DNA of 64,000 nucleotides from Gadus chalcogrammus (taxonomy: Eukaryota > Chordata > Actinopteri > Gadiformes > Gadidae), in contig NC_079425.1 of assembly GCF_026213295.1 (NCBI RefSeq), positions 11,423,862 to 11,487,861 on the forward strand. Reading direction: 5' to 3'. A program made the position numbers and the translations under genes. Numbering within the stretch: the stretch's first letter is position 1; each line of letters starts with the position of its first letter. The notes beneath the pieces are model-generated. The model did no database searches. It had not been told where the DNA came from and saw only the letters and a list, made by a program, of their open reading frames with translations. Shown here piece after piece: positions 46,001 through 62,482 of the stretch.

Positions 46001-49000
46001 TTCATTACAGAATGTCCGGGCATAGCGTAAATGACTTAAATATGTATTGATTGAGTATTGGTGAAAGAAAGATTTGAAAGAAAATTTCTTTAGGATAACC
46101 AGATTGCAATATTAGAAAACAATAAGAAAAATAGGTTTATTTCCTCTATCTTCTTTGTGAATGAATGAATGAATGAATGAATGAATGAATGAATGAATGA
46201 TGTTGTCGAGTGGCATGTGCGCTGCGGCCCACCCTCGGTGGGTGCAGCCGGGGCCGGGGGGTCTGCCGTTGCCGGGGGCTCTGCCGATGCAGGTGCAGGG
46301 GGGTCTGCCGGTGCAGGGACCGGACCAGTGCTCGGTTCCCCCTCTCCTGCCGGGGTCCCAGTTGCTGCCGTATCCCCCGGGACGTCAGCTGTAGCCGGGG
46401 GCTTCTGGGTGTCCGGTACCCCATCGCCTGTCCCACAAGACACGCAACATCATTAGACAAGGCAAGTAAAATATAGGTTTCATTTCCGAAGATAGGTGGG
46501 AAATACAGGGAGTGAGGAATACTTCAATTGTTAGTTGATCTTAAAGGTGCTGTAGGTACGATTTGAGAGTTGAAAATACATTAACATCCTTTAAACAAAA
46601 TAAGCATTCCAAAAGAACCCTGCTTTCTCCGCCCTTGGGATGATTACGCTGTGTGGGCGAATCTGATTGACAGGGAATGATGGATGAACCGCTCAGAGAA
46701 GAGATCCCCTGATTGGTCTGTAATTCACTTGGGGCGGTCTAAAATTGTAATTGTCCCATACAGAGGCAGCTGCAGTCATCCACAAGAGATATTCTCACAG
46801 TGCATTTCACTCATAAACAGCTGACAGATGGCTATGGTATTTCTTTCACTCAACGCTCACATTACAGCTCTTACATCTTACCTACAGCACCTATAATGTA
46901 TTTTTATGCAAAATAGACACACGTGTTAAACTCCCATTCCCCCCAGTCTCAGTCTGCAGTCTCAATAAACACACAGAACGGCAGGCTATCACTCGTTGAG
47001 GTCCAAGACAAACACCTGCGTAATCTATTCAAGATACTTCATAATCTTGTGACGGAGGAGCTCAAATATCCTTTGGCATATTTTCTCTACTCTATCACGG
47101 TGTGTATTTGTGTTTTTATCAGGCTGAGTTTCCATGTGTTATCAGGTGTCTGCTCTCCGGCCTATCCGGGGCACAGTGAAGTGGTGGTTACTCATGAGAA
47201 AATAATCTGCCATACTTCGGACCAAGGTCACACAAAGGGCTACGAACGATACACCGTCACACTGTGGTGGTGGGCCTATCAAACCAACCCTGTCCTTAGA
47301 TCCTTTATGAGATGTCTCTCTTGCTCTCTGGTTTTCGCTTTTTTCACAGATCTGTTCTCGCTGCGCTTTGAGGTTTCTCGATAAGCACACAGGATGGTTA
47401 TACTTTGCACTGAGTGGTTGGTAGCGTGTGAATAAGTGTCACTTTATTTGCTTGCATACACGGCTTAGATATTTTGATAAGAAAAAGGGATTGCTTGGGA
47501 AAATGTGACCGTGTGTGAAGCCAACATGGCCAATGCGCCCATAAAGAACAAACGTGTCCACATACTTGATCACACTATGCAATGCTAGACATCCCAACTG
47601 TGTAGAAGTGGGTTAGAGTGAAGCAATAACAACACATCAAATACAGTACATAAATACATTTGAGTGCCCATGCTTGCTTTGTGCTTTGTGCTTTGTTCCG
47701 CTTACAAAGTGCTCTGGTCAGTAAGTGCTGCTCTCAAAATAGAAACACCTGCAACATCAAAGATTCCCACCTGGCTTTGCTATAACTTTCAGCTCGAACT
47801 TCACCTTCGACCCCCCAGCAATCACCGCATAGACATTGGCATCTCCCTTGGTGACGGCTGGTATGGTGAAGGAGTGTTTGTTTCCGTCTGCAGCGATTAC
47901 GTGTGTCTTGCTGTTGTCTATGTCCTTTGCGCCGCACTGCCATTTGACTTTAGCGTTGTGCTTCTCTGTCTCCGCCTCAAACACCACACAGGAGCCCTCT
48001 TCTGCCTCCTGACCCTTTGGCTTCTTGACAAAGGCAGAGACTACAGCGTGGGAGTGGTGGGCAACATAATTCAGGTTTTTACATGGATTTATTTTGTTTA
48101 TTTATTTAAATGTCTTTGTTTGTTTGACATCGTCTGACATCTCAGGTACATGGAAAATAATAGTGTCAGCAAATTAAATTCTTATTGAAACTATTCATTC
48201 AGTTATTACAGAACATTAAACACAGAAAGATAAAAGCTTAACATGTTTATCCTAAACTGTGCTGAACTTACAATGCATATATTGATATAGACAAATTCCT
48301 ATAGACCCATTGTTTCACAGAGATTATTCATTGTATCACAGTGTTTCAGCGAAACATCAATTAAACATCTGACTCCAAACAAACATGTCAGCTTGGTTAA
48401 TTCAACAAAACTGTTGCGTTGTCACTGAACACATAACTAAGCCTCAAAGCAACCCTCAAACATGTGAGTGCTAAATATATGTATATGGATAAAGAAACCC
48501 ATGAATGACAAGAGAGACAAGGTGTCCGTTGTCAGGATATTATTAGAACTGATAACAGGTGTATAAAACCACCTTTTACTCAGCTGTTGTCCAAAGTATA
48601 TGTAAGATGTTGTCACACCAAGCCGTATTGTAAAAGACGGAATTTTCAGGTTCGAACAATGGAAATCCGATCCTCGTCAGTAAAAGTCATACGATCCTAT
48701 CCTAAATATGACAGTAATGCTGAGAGGCCACAGACGGGGCAGTTTACGTGACTACAACCCCCCATGGGACAAGTGTAAAGTCTGATGTAGCATGTGTGCA
48801 GGCTTACAGTAGGCCTCTGTGGGTGCAGCATGTTACATGTGTGGAGCAGATGAGAGACACAGGTACCACCACAGGGCGGATTAGGAGGATCTATTTTCTG
48901 ACTCTGGAAGACTGACAAGAATGATGTGGCTGCCGCCTTGAAGCCTTTCATATATCTTTATCCTCTCTTGATCATCTTCATTCATCATTATGCTATTTGA

Positions 49001-50266
49001 TTCAGATTGCCGGTTATCTTTTAGATGATCATTTCGTAAAAATCCTTTTAAGTTATGTCAATTGTGGTCATTTTGGTTTTAGAATTAGACCGGCCTCTAC
49101 CAACCTAATAGTTACTGTGGCCGTATCCTCTCTGTGTAAAACATTGTGATACAGTGGATCATAAGCTGGCAAGTCTTTTTTGACCATGACAAAATCTGAT
49201 AATTCAGTATTCTACAATATATAATACTATATAAGCATACAACGTTGATGGAAATGTAGGATTTATAATGTTAAGCTTGTTTAAGCAGGTCATAATTGTT
49301 TAGTAACAACTGAATGGTGAAGGTCTTAGCGCAAATGAAGTGACTACCGGTGTTGGACCCTGTCATCCGATCCCTTTCACACTCGACCAACACGATGCAT
49401 TTCCACAAGCGGGGAAATAACAAAAAAGTGATGAAAGTATTTTGTTCCATTGGAATGCTATTGGGCTACATTGTTTACATGTAGACATGCTGGAAACTAT
49501 GTACAACCAAGCAATGTGTTCCACTTGAGGCTCTGGCCGGACTTATGGAAGGTGTCTGAGTTCAAGAGATGCTTGGGATTATTTTAAGATGAATCACATA
49601 GTGATGTGATCACCTTCCTTGTTATTGTATTGTTTATTGACAAACATGAAAATATTGATGGTTGAATTCTATAATTTCAACATTATGTGTCTGAATGTGG
49701 TCATGTGAATTATTTGAACTCTAAAATTAGCACCGTTATCTAAATCTTTGGTATATAACCTAGACTCAAAAAAGTAAAAAGGTAATATTTTATATTTATT
49801 AATTTCAATCAATGTGTTATCAATCCTAATTATCTAAATAAGACTTATTTTTTTTGTAAACTGTTTAGAACAAATCAATTATACATTATCAAATTAAATA
49901 TATTGAAATCCAAATATTTTGACTGCAGGCTGTTTTAGGAATAAATGAATATGGAAGCAATTATATTCTATCATCCTTAACAGCCTTCCTCTTGGTTTCT
50001 CATGTCTATAACAGATTAAAGCAGCATTCATATGTTGAATGACATCATGTTATTTAGATCATTGACATTGTGTAGGCCTATATCCCAACTCACAATCAAC
50101 ATGATGATAGACGATATAGTCAAAATCCATAAAGAAATCCGTAAAAATAAATTGTTATGAAACTCAACAAAGTAAACAGAACTTTAAAAAACCCAAACAT
50201 AGACCCTGTTTTCAAACCCGCAGAAGATAATCAACACTTACCTGCTTTTTTGGTTGGCTCTGGCAT
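37043..50266 (-). CDS. mybpc3: mybpc3 copy 2, exons 1-15, open reading frame (start codon to C3)
   Basis: 5' half of cardiac myosin-binding protein C with intact frame. Exons: 50242-50266 (ATG, 25 nt as in human), 47771-48040, 46233-46427, 45834-45908, 45489-45637, 45284-45401, 45052-45100, 42858-42917, 42085-42108 (microexon), 41696-41859, 41476-41608, 41295-41297 (3-nt), 40953-41077, 40198-40303, 37043-37209. Domains: cardiac-specific C0 Ig (exon 2; [15 protein letters not shown]), Pro/Ala linker (exon 3), C1 ([20 protein letters not shown]), M-domain (exons 7-10; [25 protein letters not shown]), C2 and C3. The N-terminus is MPEPTKK. It stops in intron 15 at the gap; the remaining exons exist only in the inverted left contig. 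It follows spi1 in the same direction, as in human. Probably the correct allele of a single gene. Confidence 0.95.
37862..39029. mobile_element. Inverted-repeat element, mybpc3 copy 2 intron 14
   Basis: Mirror copy of the element at 10524-11689, with ends TTAAAGGGAACATATTATG and CATAATATGTCTCCTTTAA. It is nearly identical to the other arm, so it predates the duplication or assembly overlap. Confidence 0.65.
43982..44014 (-). CDS. mybpc3: Candidate 33-nt cassette exon of the mybpc3 M-domain
   Basis: Between exons 7 and 8, TTATCAG and GTAAAA flank 33 nt. The phase fits (2 to 2), and insertion gives [26 protein letters not shown]. Mammalian cardiac MyBP-C has a Ser/Arg-rich LAGGGRRIS phosphorylation loop at this site, which the fish exon 8 alone lacks. 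The polypyrimidine tract is weak. In copy 1 the same segment (5536-5569) has one extra G, like the neighbouring damaged exons. It could be an alternatively spliced phospho-loop or a chance match. Confidence 0.4.
46158..46201. repeat. (GAAT)n microsatellite, mybpc3 copy 2 intron 3
   Basis: Tetranucleotide array just after the exon 3 donor on the transcribed strand; counterpart of 3340-3379. Confidence 0.9.
46542..46894. mobile_element. AGGTGCTGTAGG-family element, mybpc3 copy 2 intron 2
   Basis: Mirror of 2632-2992, with ends AAGGTGCTGTAGGTA and CCTACAGCACCTATA and the same CCAAT-containing interior. Confidence 0.65.
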
Positions 50267-50299
50267 CCTCAGAGTTGACTTCCCCTTCACAGAGTGCCT

Positions 50300-50380
50300 C
50301 TGCTTCTAGAGTCGTCTGCCTCACTCATTCCTACGGCTTTAATAGTAAGGGTTCCTCTAAAAACCCCACCCCCGCCCTCA
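50300..50380 (-). promoter_or_regulatory. mybpc3: Probable mybpc3 core promoter
   Basis: Upstream of the ATG at 50266, the minus strand shows a TATA-like ACTATTAAAG (50337-50346) and a CACCC/GC box (CCCCACCCCCGCCC on the + strand, 50364-50377). A start site near 50310 would leave a 5' UTR of about 45 nt. A (CA)n array lies directly upstream. Placement is inferred from motifs only. Confidence 0.4.
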
Positions 50381-50401
50381 TGTCACCCTCAGAGTCCCAA
50401 C

Positions 50402-50540
<139 letters not shown>

Positions 50541-51352
50541 AACACAAGATCACTACCCTCTCCCTCCCCACCTTGTATCAGACCCTCAGCAAACCCCCTG
50601 GCCCGCCTGACCTCAAACGGGCGGCATTTCAGCCATCACTTCTCCCCAACACCTCCACTGAATGACAGCCTCTGAGAGGGGAGGGGGAGGGAGGAGATGG
50701 GGTGGGGGTCGTGGCCGTGGAGGTGGAGTCGGTGTTGGTGGGGATATGGGGCTGGAAGGCAGGGGGTTAAATTTAGAACTCGATTTCAGAGAAGTTTGTT
50801 GGCACTCTGCCTGGTCCAAACAGGGGGGGGGGGGGGGGGGGACAGACAGAGCAGCAGCGCACATAGGGCTTTGATTTATTAGCATGGCAGTTATTTTCCA
50901 ATGGTGAAGTAGCACCTCATGGAAGCACCACACAGTCACGGTTGTGTTCACCATGGGGCTTCCGCAAGCTTCCACATTTCAACCGTGTGTGAGTATAATA
51001 AGATGTATCCCAGATATATATTTTAATATGCAGAGAATGGTCTAGATCTGCCTATATTGCTATACATTATGCTTGATTTCCTCCGGCAAGAGGTTTTGTT
51101 TTCACCGGTATCTCGTGTTTGCGTCTTGGTTAGTTCATCAGTGAACAGTATATTTAAAAAGGAAATGCACGGATTTGCACCGAATATGGTAGAATGGTTG
51201 GTCATTGGCAAAGGATAAACTGATTTACTTTTCCCGCCAATTGGCTGAGAGAGTGTGTATCACAAAACATCTGACTGGATTGTATTAGCACTCCGGAATT
51301 TAGTGGCACTTGATCTTGAGCAGTGGGACAGTTGTTACGGACAGAGTCTACT

Positions 51353-51396
51353 GCAAACAACCCTTTTAGACCGATTGGTCTAAAAGGGTTGTTTGC
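51353..51396. repeat. Perfect 20-bp hairpin with 4-nt loop
   Basis: GCAAACAACCCTTTTAGACC, loop GATT, then its exact reverse complement. Weaker pairing continues outward (AGAGTCTA against TAGGCTCT). It could be a tiny MITE, a hairpin RNA precursor or a snap-back sequencing artefact. Confidence 0.85.
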
Positions 51397-52280
51397 TAGG
51401 CTCTCTCCATCATACAAACTAACTTAACCATGTAAAGGGGAAAAACCTATGTGAAAGGTGTGCCAGTATTTTCTTTGTGCTTCAGTGATTCAAACGTGCA
51501 GTGTGTATATTTTAGTGGCATCAAACTTGGAAATGGAATATAAGATTCATACGTAGGTTTTAACTATTGTATAATCCTATGAATGAATTGTTGGGTGATA
51601 TCGTTACCTTAAACAAAACCCTTTATATCTACATAGGGAGCGGATCCTCTTCCGAGTAGCCAGCCAAGAAGCACCACCATGGTTCTATAGTTGCCCAGAT
51701 TTGTAGAGCAGTTCTGGACTCAAAACATGCCTCAACAGCACTCCCATAGGCTCTCTTCTGTACTTACATTGTGTTAAACCAACCCATACTGGATAAACCA
51801 TTGGCCCATCCCAGGCCAGGTCTGATGAAGTCTGTCTGAACGGGAGCGGGGCCAGACACATATGCCAGAGAAAATACAACATGAGCTTGCAGATTTGTTT
51901 GGTTCCCAAGCTACTGACCTATCGTTTAACAGATTAGATAACTTAATATAGTTCATCTATCCATCAATTAACTTTATCACCTTGGCTTCTCGATGCTGTT
52001 GTAGACGATGACAACATTTGGAACAGTACAGTCCACCGTAGCTTCTCTTATGTCGTTGGAAATGGAAAAGTGCGGGGGGGGGGGGGGGATGTTCAGAAAG
52101 ACGCAATCTGTAACCTCACTGCTAGATGTCACTATATCCTACACACAATGCACCTTTAAGGGCTTAACTTCCTGTTGCTAACATAGCTTAGAGGCAAACA
52201 ATATTATTTTTTAATTATAACTACTTATGAACAAAGCACAGGACAGTTATTCAGTGTAAACTGTTGCAGGTCGAGTCAAC

Positions 52281-52551
52281 TTAAGTTAAAGGGGACATAT
52301 TATACCACCAGGTGTGAGTGTGATTAGCCTCGAAAATCTGCCCCATATGACATCACTAGTGGGCGTGTCCACCTAGATCTGTGCTGGATAGATCGGTCTA
52401 CCAGCCTACCAAGTGGATTGAAGTAAACGTTGCTCATCTATCCAGGACACATCTAGTTGGACACACCCACTTGTGATGTCATATGGGGCAGATTTTCAAA
52501 ACGGATAATCACACTCACACCTGGTGGTATAATGTGTCCCCTTTAACTTAA
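52281..52551. mobile_element. 271-bp MITE with long terminal inverted repeats
   Basis: Starts TTAAGTTAAAGGGGACATAT; the other end is the inverse with one or two changes. The inverted repeat continues for about 75 bp per side (CACCAGGTGTGAGTGTGATTA and TCTGCCCCATATGACATCAC). No coding capacity. Confidence 0.85.
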
Positions 52552-53644
52552 TAGAGTAAACAATAATTATAGCTATCAAATGTTTACCCTCATCAGATAT
52601 ATCAGAGTAACTAATGTACAACTTGTGTATTACCTTTACATTGTATATCACCAGGACAAATTTGGTTTAACTGACTTCAGGAGAAATTGGCTAATCGCTC
52701 AAGCTCAAACAAAAACAAATGTACCACTTATCACATGATAGTTACAAAAAAAAAAAAAAAAACAGTCAGCATTATTAAAAAGGAAGAACATCTCAGAATT
52801 TTTATTACATGATTATTACAGATATCATCATTTACAAAAATATAATTACACATACATTACATTGCAAAACCGCAGAAACTATCTAAAGGTTGTTTCTCAA
52901 TAATGGAAGTGGACAACATTTATTTATATCGCTTGACATATGCTCTGCTTTGTAAAAGCTTACGTCTGCTGTATTGTAGGACAATTATTAAAATAAAGCA
53001 ATTCTCAAGCAATGTGTTAACCATTCTCCAGTTACAATACCCTGAGGAAAAAGTTCTTACAGTGTATAGTCTGACAATCGCATAGCCTCAATGCTAATAC
53101 AGGCAGGTTCACATCACATTGTGTGAACTGTGTTAATAGTCTAAAACAGTAAATAAAAAAGTGAATATTCAATTTGTTTGATCATACTGCTGTATGTATT
53201 TCAATAGTCCATAATGCTTGAGACATCATAACAGAGAACTATGTACCTTTGGGACTGCAGAAAAAGACACATTCAACTTAACCAAAATGCTTAAACTTGT
53301 TGAAAATAAACACAGCGTGATCTCTGAGGACATCTAGTGGTTCTCTCTATTGCGATTATGGAACATTCTGACTTGTCAAGTTCCAGAAAAATAAGCCATA
53401 TTTGGAAGTGCGAAGCTAAGTGCAACTTGCAGCTTTAACATGACTCAACAGTGGTGTGCCCGATTATTCATTTGGAAAATATTCACGGCGAGATCTTTGT
53501 GTCATTTGGCTTGAGTCAGTAGACTATTGTATCAAGTCACTAATAGTTTACAATATTAAAACATAAAAAAAATAATGCTATGCACAAAAGGCCCTGGATT
53601 GCTCTTTATGTTTTGTTTGGTGCACTGTTATAATCCCCTCTCTC

Positions 53645-57168
<3,524 letters not shown>

Positions 57169-57942
57169 GGAGACGTCCAACTCACTCACAGTTTTTTCTC
57201 TTATAATCTTTCAAAACTTTTGTGGCAGCATTGCACAACGTTTCAAAATTTCCTTTCCCCGACAGAAACCCCCAAATGTCTCTTTCTCGTTCAATCCTCA
57301 AGTATACACAAAAGTTTATGGTAGTGCGCCTGTATCTGAAATAACTAGAACCCTGCGAGCGTTTTGAGACTCAAAAAGAGAAAAGGAAACCTTGACTTTT
57401 GTCGGTGTGAGCACCGAGTGTGTCTGCTGAAGTGTGTCTGCTGAAGGTTTCTGAGCATTGGTGATTTGTCATTAGGACTCACGTAAACTTCTCTTTTTAT
57501 CAGCTCTTGTGGTGTCCCTTTGTGAGCAGCCAATCAGAAAATGGCATTCGTTGACTCTCAGTCGGTGTAAGTTCCTTTAGAAGATTAGACCAGCTTGGGG
57601 CACCCTGATGCTTCAGGTAAAGTATTGGCATCCTGAGTGCTTTTGACATTTAAATGTGGATAGAACTTACAGCACAACTTACTTGAAACCCCTGTCACCC
57701 CAGTTATCTAACAAAGACACATAATCAGATCAAAGAAAAAAGTTTGTGGTGTGTTGACTCCTATTACTATCTAATTACTGTATTAAAAAATATGACAAAA
57801 ATATTTGTATACATTTTTTATTTGATTCATTTATTTTCAGAATGACAATGGTTAATCTGTAACAATATTAAGATATAGCAAGAAACTGATACATACAATA
57901 CATACAATACACAGACACTGATCCAGATAACTCAGGCAGGCG

Positions 57943-58090
<148 letters not shown>

Positions 58091-61086
58091 AATAGCTAAA
58101 AGAAGATTAGATGTAAGTTGCTATTTTGTAACACAGCAGATGGAGGTTATGATTAACAGATGATAACACCAAGGAAACACTGTCTCGTCTGCTACAGACT
58201 GATAGCAACTATTAAAACCCAGGTCTTTAAGGATTTCCTTCATTAAGACAATCCTTGTTAATAAGCCTTCAAACTAGTTTCACAACAACCATTGATTGTT
58301 AATATCTTTATACTGCACAAAGCAATTTGCAGTTGAATCTTTGCCATAAATGGAAAGATCATACATCCTAGGACTTCATAAAGCTAGGTCTTGATGAATG
58401 AGACACTCATCAACACAACACAGTACAATACACTTCACTACACTATAGCACAGCACAGCACAGTACAGCAAAACACAACACAATACATCATACTACAGTA
58501 TAGTACAGTACAGTCCAACACAATACACTACACTACATTTCACTAAAACACAGTACTGTGCACCTTGAATGCACATCTTCGGAGAGGTCGGATAATATGT
58601 ACTGAAGAAGACAAATTTTCTAACATATTACATAACATGATGTTACATTTTCAAGAACAATAAACATATAACTGTTAGTAGTTGCCATGCAAAAAAATCG
58701 GAACCGTTATTAATAAACATTCTTAGCATCATTGTGAGCAAAGCGGCCATTGGTTGACATTGGTCTTAGGGCCTAGCTATTAATGTGAGAGTTCTACTGA
58801 AACCCTGACCGTATAGCAGCATCAAGCATACACAATATGCTCTCAGTCAATTTCTTTTGGAAGAATATAACTTTTAACCTCTCTCCTTGAATGTCAGACA
58901 TGACAAAACAAGACCTGTATTTTTCAGAATGCTAAAAAGTTCCCTCCTACAGTTTACTAATTAAATTGTATTTAATCTATTGCTAAATATTATTTTCATG
59001 ATGATTTGCTCAACTGGTGTCTAACCATCGTTATGGACACTATTTAAAAGGCTAAAACCACACACACTGCAGCCTACCCTGTCTGGTGTTATCACAGCTG
59101 CCTGAGCTAAACTGATGACGCTTTGTATTTGGGGTTTATATTAATACACGGAATGTGTTACAGAAAACCTACAACTATTTCTAACACAACTATTTTCAGT
59201 TTAACCAAACTTCGGTTGGCTTTAAAGGCATCAGGGTTTGCATTAAAAATCCGTCCATCTATGCACATGTTAACTGATCACAGTTCTGTGTAAACAATTT
59301 GTTTATTACGACTAGCCATGGACAAAGTAAGGAACCTCATATAACCTCATAATCATATTTATGCATAGTTTCCTATATTTTTATATGGAAATGCTACCAT
59401 TTGAATATGCAAACAAAGTTACAGAAATAATGTGTTCTATGAATTACTGTATTTTAAGTACGTTTTAATTCATTGCTCACGTATTTAATATTACATCAGA
59501 ACATCAGACCATCAGATCCAACTGTGTGCACAAAGTGTGGTCGTCAAAAATCCTAAGAATTGCACATGCCTGTATTTGCGCACGAGACGGTAGAGTATAA
59601 AAAAAAAAGAGGAACTGGGAAATTGTCCCTTAGATTCAGTTCCTTGCAGATTGCCTTGACATGTATTCATTGTTGTGCATTTTAAATTCATGTGATCTTT
59701 CAGAGCTTTTACCTTTTTATATATTGATTATGTGAAAGTCACAAATGCAACACTATAAGGAGCTTTTTCTGTAAATAAATCAATATTTTCAATAGAAATT
59801 ATAGCATTTGACCAGACTTGGTTCATCGTATCAACATGAACGAGTCCTGTTGAAGTGGGCTTGACCAGGAGTGCTTTTTTCTATTGTTATGACAACATTA
59901 TGATCCACTTCAAACCCAATTGAAAAATAGCTGCACAGAAGTCAAATTTCATTCAACATTCCTGTATGGTGGCAAGGCACCTTACAAAATATATATTTCA
60001 TGGTTGAAAAACACCATGTTATATTTAACACAAGACAAATGTTATTAATTAATATATTGCTATATATTTTACAGTTGATGCATGATGTGTGCACATTGCT
60101 TTGCCTTATACTACACCACAGGGTGTGACTCAGTAATTCACAGTTTCTATTCTAAACGCAGTCACTCACAAGATACACATCTCTGACGGCCAAACAGCCC
60201 AATACACAAGCCATTGCATTGACACCTCAAACTTCACAGTCCTTAAGCAGAACCCCTCTCAATGAGGTGTTACTGTCCTTTTCCTTCTCTCACAAACTCA
60301 TTAAAGATTGAAAAAAGAATTACAATTCCAGGCACCGACATGGCAGCCTTAGACTTATAGACTCATACTTTATACACCGTTATAGACAGATATAGACCTA
60401 ATTTGTAAAATTGTTTTTTGAGTCTCCCGTTTTTGCTGACATATAACCCTGCTGACTGCTACAGTCTGTATTTTCTTGGTTGTCAGTACTCAGTATGTCA
60501 CAAGACGATGGCGACCAAGTCTCTCAGAGGGGGATGACACGCATGACCACGGCCTGTGGAAAACAGGAAAAGAGTACGTCGCAACAGGAAGTGTTGCGCT
60601 CCTCTTCTGAACACAGTTTGACCAGAATGACTGCAGGTTGATGTCCACATGTACAGTATCAAACAGTTTCATAATCCCATTTGCAAACATCAGTTGCCTT
60701 ACTTACTCACTTGAGTAATACAATGTTTAAAAAGTATTTTATATTTATAAAGAAGAAAAAAACAGAGAAAATGTATCTCTAGTTTCTTTGTTCTCGGTTC
60801 CGAAAAGGTACAGAGAATAGATGCTGTTAATTGCCTTGAAATGGTAAATCATTGGTAGAATCAGTTTTTCAACATTTTGAACTCCAAAGTGTGCATTTAA
60901 GAATCTTGAAATAAATATCATGTAAAACACACCTCATCTAAACAAGCCGGAACAAAGAAAATATACATTTATACTGTTTGTATATTGATTTTATTACTTG
61001 TCAAAGCTAAATTCCTTAACTTAAACAATAAAATGAAGTTGACATTGATAAAATATCGAATGAGCAGGGTCAACTTGCACACTCAC

Positions 61087-61152
61087 CAATCAACGCAGAT
61101 GGAATAAGTCGTTTTCGGTCTTCAGTAGGAATCCAATAGCCCATTATGTGCT
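61087..61152 (-). CDS. Candidate internal exon of an unidentified gene
   Basis: 66 nt bracketed by a good acceptor (CTGTGTCTTAG) and donor (GTGAGT) on the minus strand, phase 1 to 1, encoding HIMGYWIPTEDRKRLIPSA and neighbours. A possible following exon starts near 60553 after TTTTCCACAG. In the matching phase it ends after 17 more codons. I do not recognise the protein. A minus-strand stretch at 61870-62020 with a charged coiled-coil-like LMKDNALQEKMRNREEEV could be upstream. Splice signals alone support this. Confidence 0.25.
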
Positions 61153-62339
61153 CTAAGACACAGGAGAGGATAAGTGAACTTTGCGTATTGTCTTTGCGTA
61201 TATCACTAAATTAACAGCGGAACTAAAAACTTCCTTAATTCCACCTATTTAGGCTGGCAATGTCAGGGTTTGTTATTTTCCTTCTTCTTGTTCTTCTTCT
61301 TGTTCTTCTTCTTTTCTGGTTCTTCAATTCTGTCTTAAACGTGATCCAATAACAACAGATGATTGGTATTTTCTTGGTCTCTTCTTTGTTCATATTAGTC
61401 CATCGACTAATATGAACTTATATGGACTGTTCTTTTAGTCCATCGAGTCCAACTGTTTTAATAGTGGAACAATCTTTTGTAAATGGGATCCAATTTTTAT
61501 ATTGTGCTGGATAATTAAATTGTGTACATTATCAAGATGATCAATAAAGAGAAGAGCCACAGGTGTATCTAATAACCTCAAGGTAACCTTGCATAATAAT
61601 ACAAATAATAATTATTCAAAAACTGCTTTTCTGGTGTTACATTCAACACATGCTGTTTTGTAGATGCAGATATTTGTAAAAGTATTATTAGTCTAAATAC
61701 CAACCCTTCAAAGGTTTACAAGTGTGCAGATAAACAGACCTCAAAGCGACATGAATTCATCTTAGATTGTTTTTTTTTAATCTCCATGACAAAATCCAAC
61801 ATTTGTTTTTTGTTATGGAAACATTCATGGCCAAAAGAGGCCTGTGTGTGTCCTTTGTCACCAAAGGTTTTAGTGGCAAGCGTCTCTTTCACAATGACTG
61901 AGTGTCCGCACAACAGGCGTGTAACAGGGGACCTCCAGCCTTCTCACTTCTTCCTCCCGATTCCTCATTTTCTCCTGCAGAGCATTGTCCTTCATAAGTT
62001 TCAGACTAGGATGTGGTATTAATAGACTAGAGTGAATCACAAGACAATTGGACATACAATTCTCCCTCATTATCTGTCTGTGTCTCTGTCTTTGTGTCTG
62101 TCTCTTGTTCTCTTTATCACACAACACATCATGCATAAAGCACAAAGATGTTTACTTGAATGTTTAGGAAATTGACTACATGCATTTTCTTCTACTGGTG
62201 CATTTCAATGTCAGTCTTATCATTTAATTCATTTTCAATATTTAATTTGAAATGTACATGTGCATGCGAACACAAACAGCACAACCACAAACAAGCTCAG
62301 ACACCAGCCCACTCACACACCCATACACTAGAACAAGCT

Positions 62340-62482
<143 letters not shown>

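Larger units (their letters stand above)
36833..49521 (-). repeat. Right arm of 12.7-kb inverted duplication
   Basis: Reverse complement of 1-12717. It contains mybpc3 exons 2-15, with all exons open. Its left end coincides with the N gap, so it was cut by contig breakage and not by a biological boundary. Homology to the left arm stops at 49521 only because the window begins there. Confidence 0.95.
50541..53644. other. Intergenic DNA between spi1 3' end and mybpc3 5' end
   Basis: No conserved coding frame was seen. It contains a GGTGGGG-rich tract (50673-50740), poly-G runs at 50822-50840 and 52074-52088, the hairpin at 51353-51396 and a fish repeat tail near 52095-52160 (GATGTCACTATATCCTACAC...GCACCTTTAA). 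The MITE at 52281-52551 is also here. The right part, up to 53644, probably includes the spi1 3' UTR. Confidence 0.6.
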
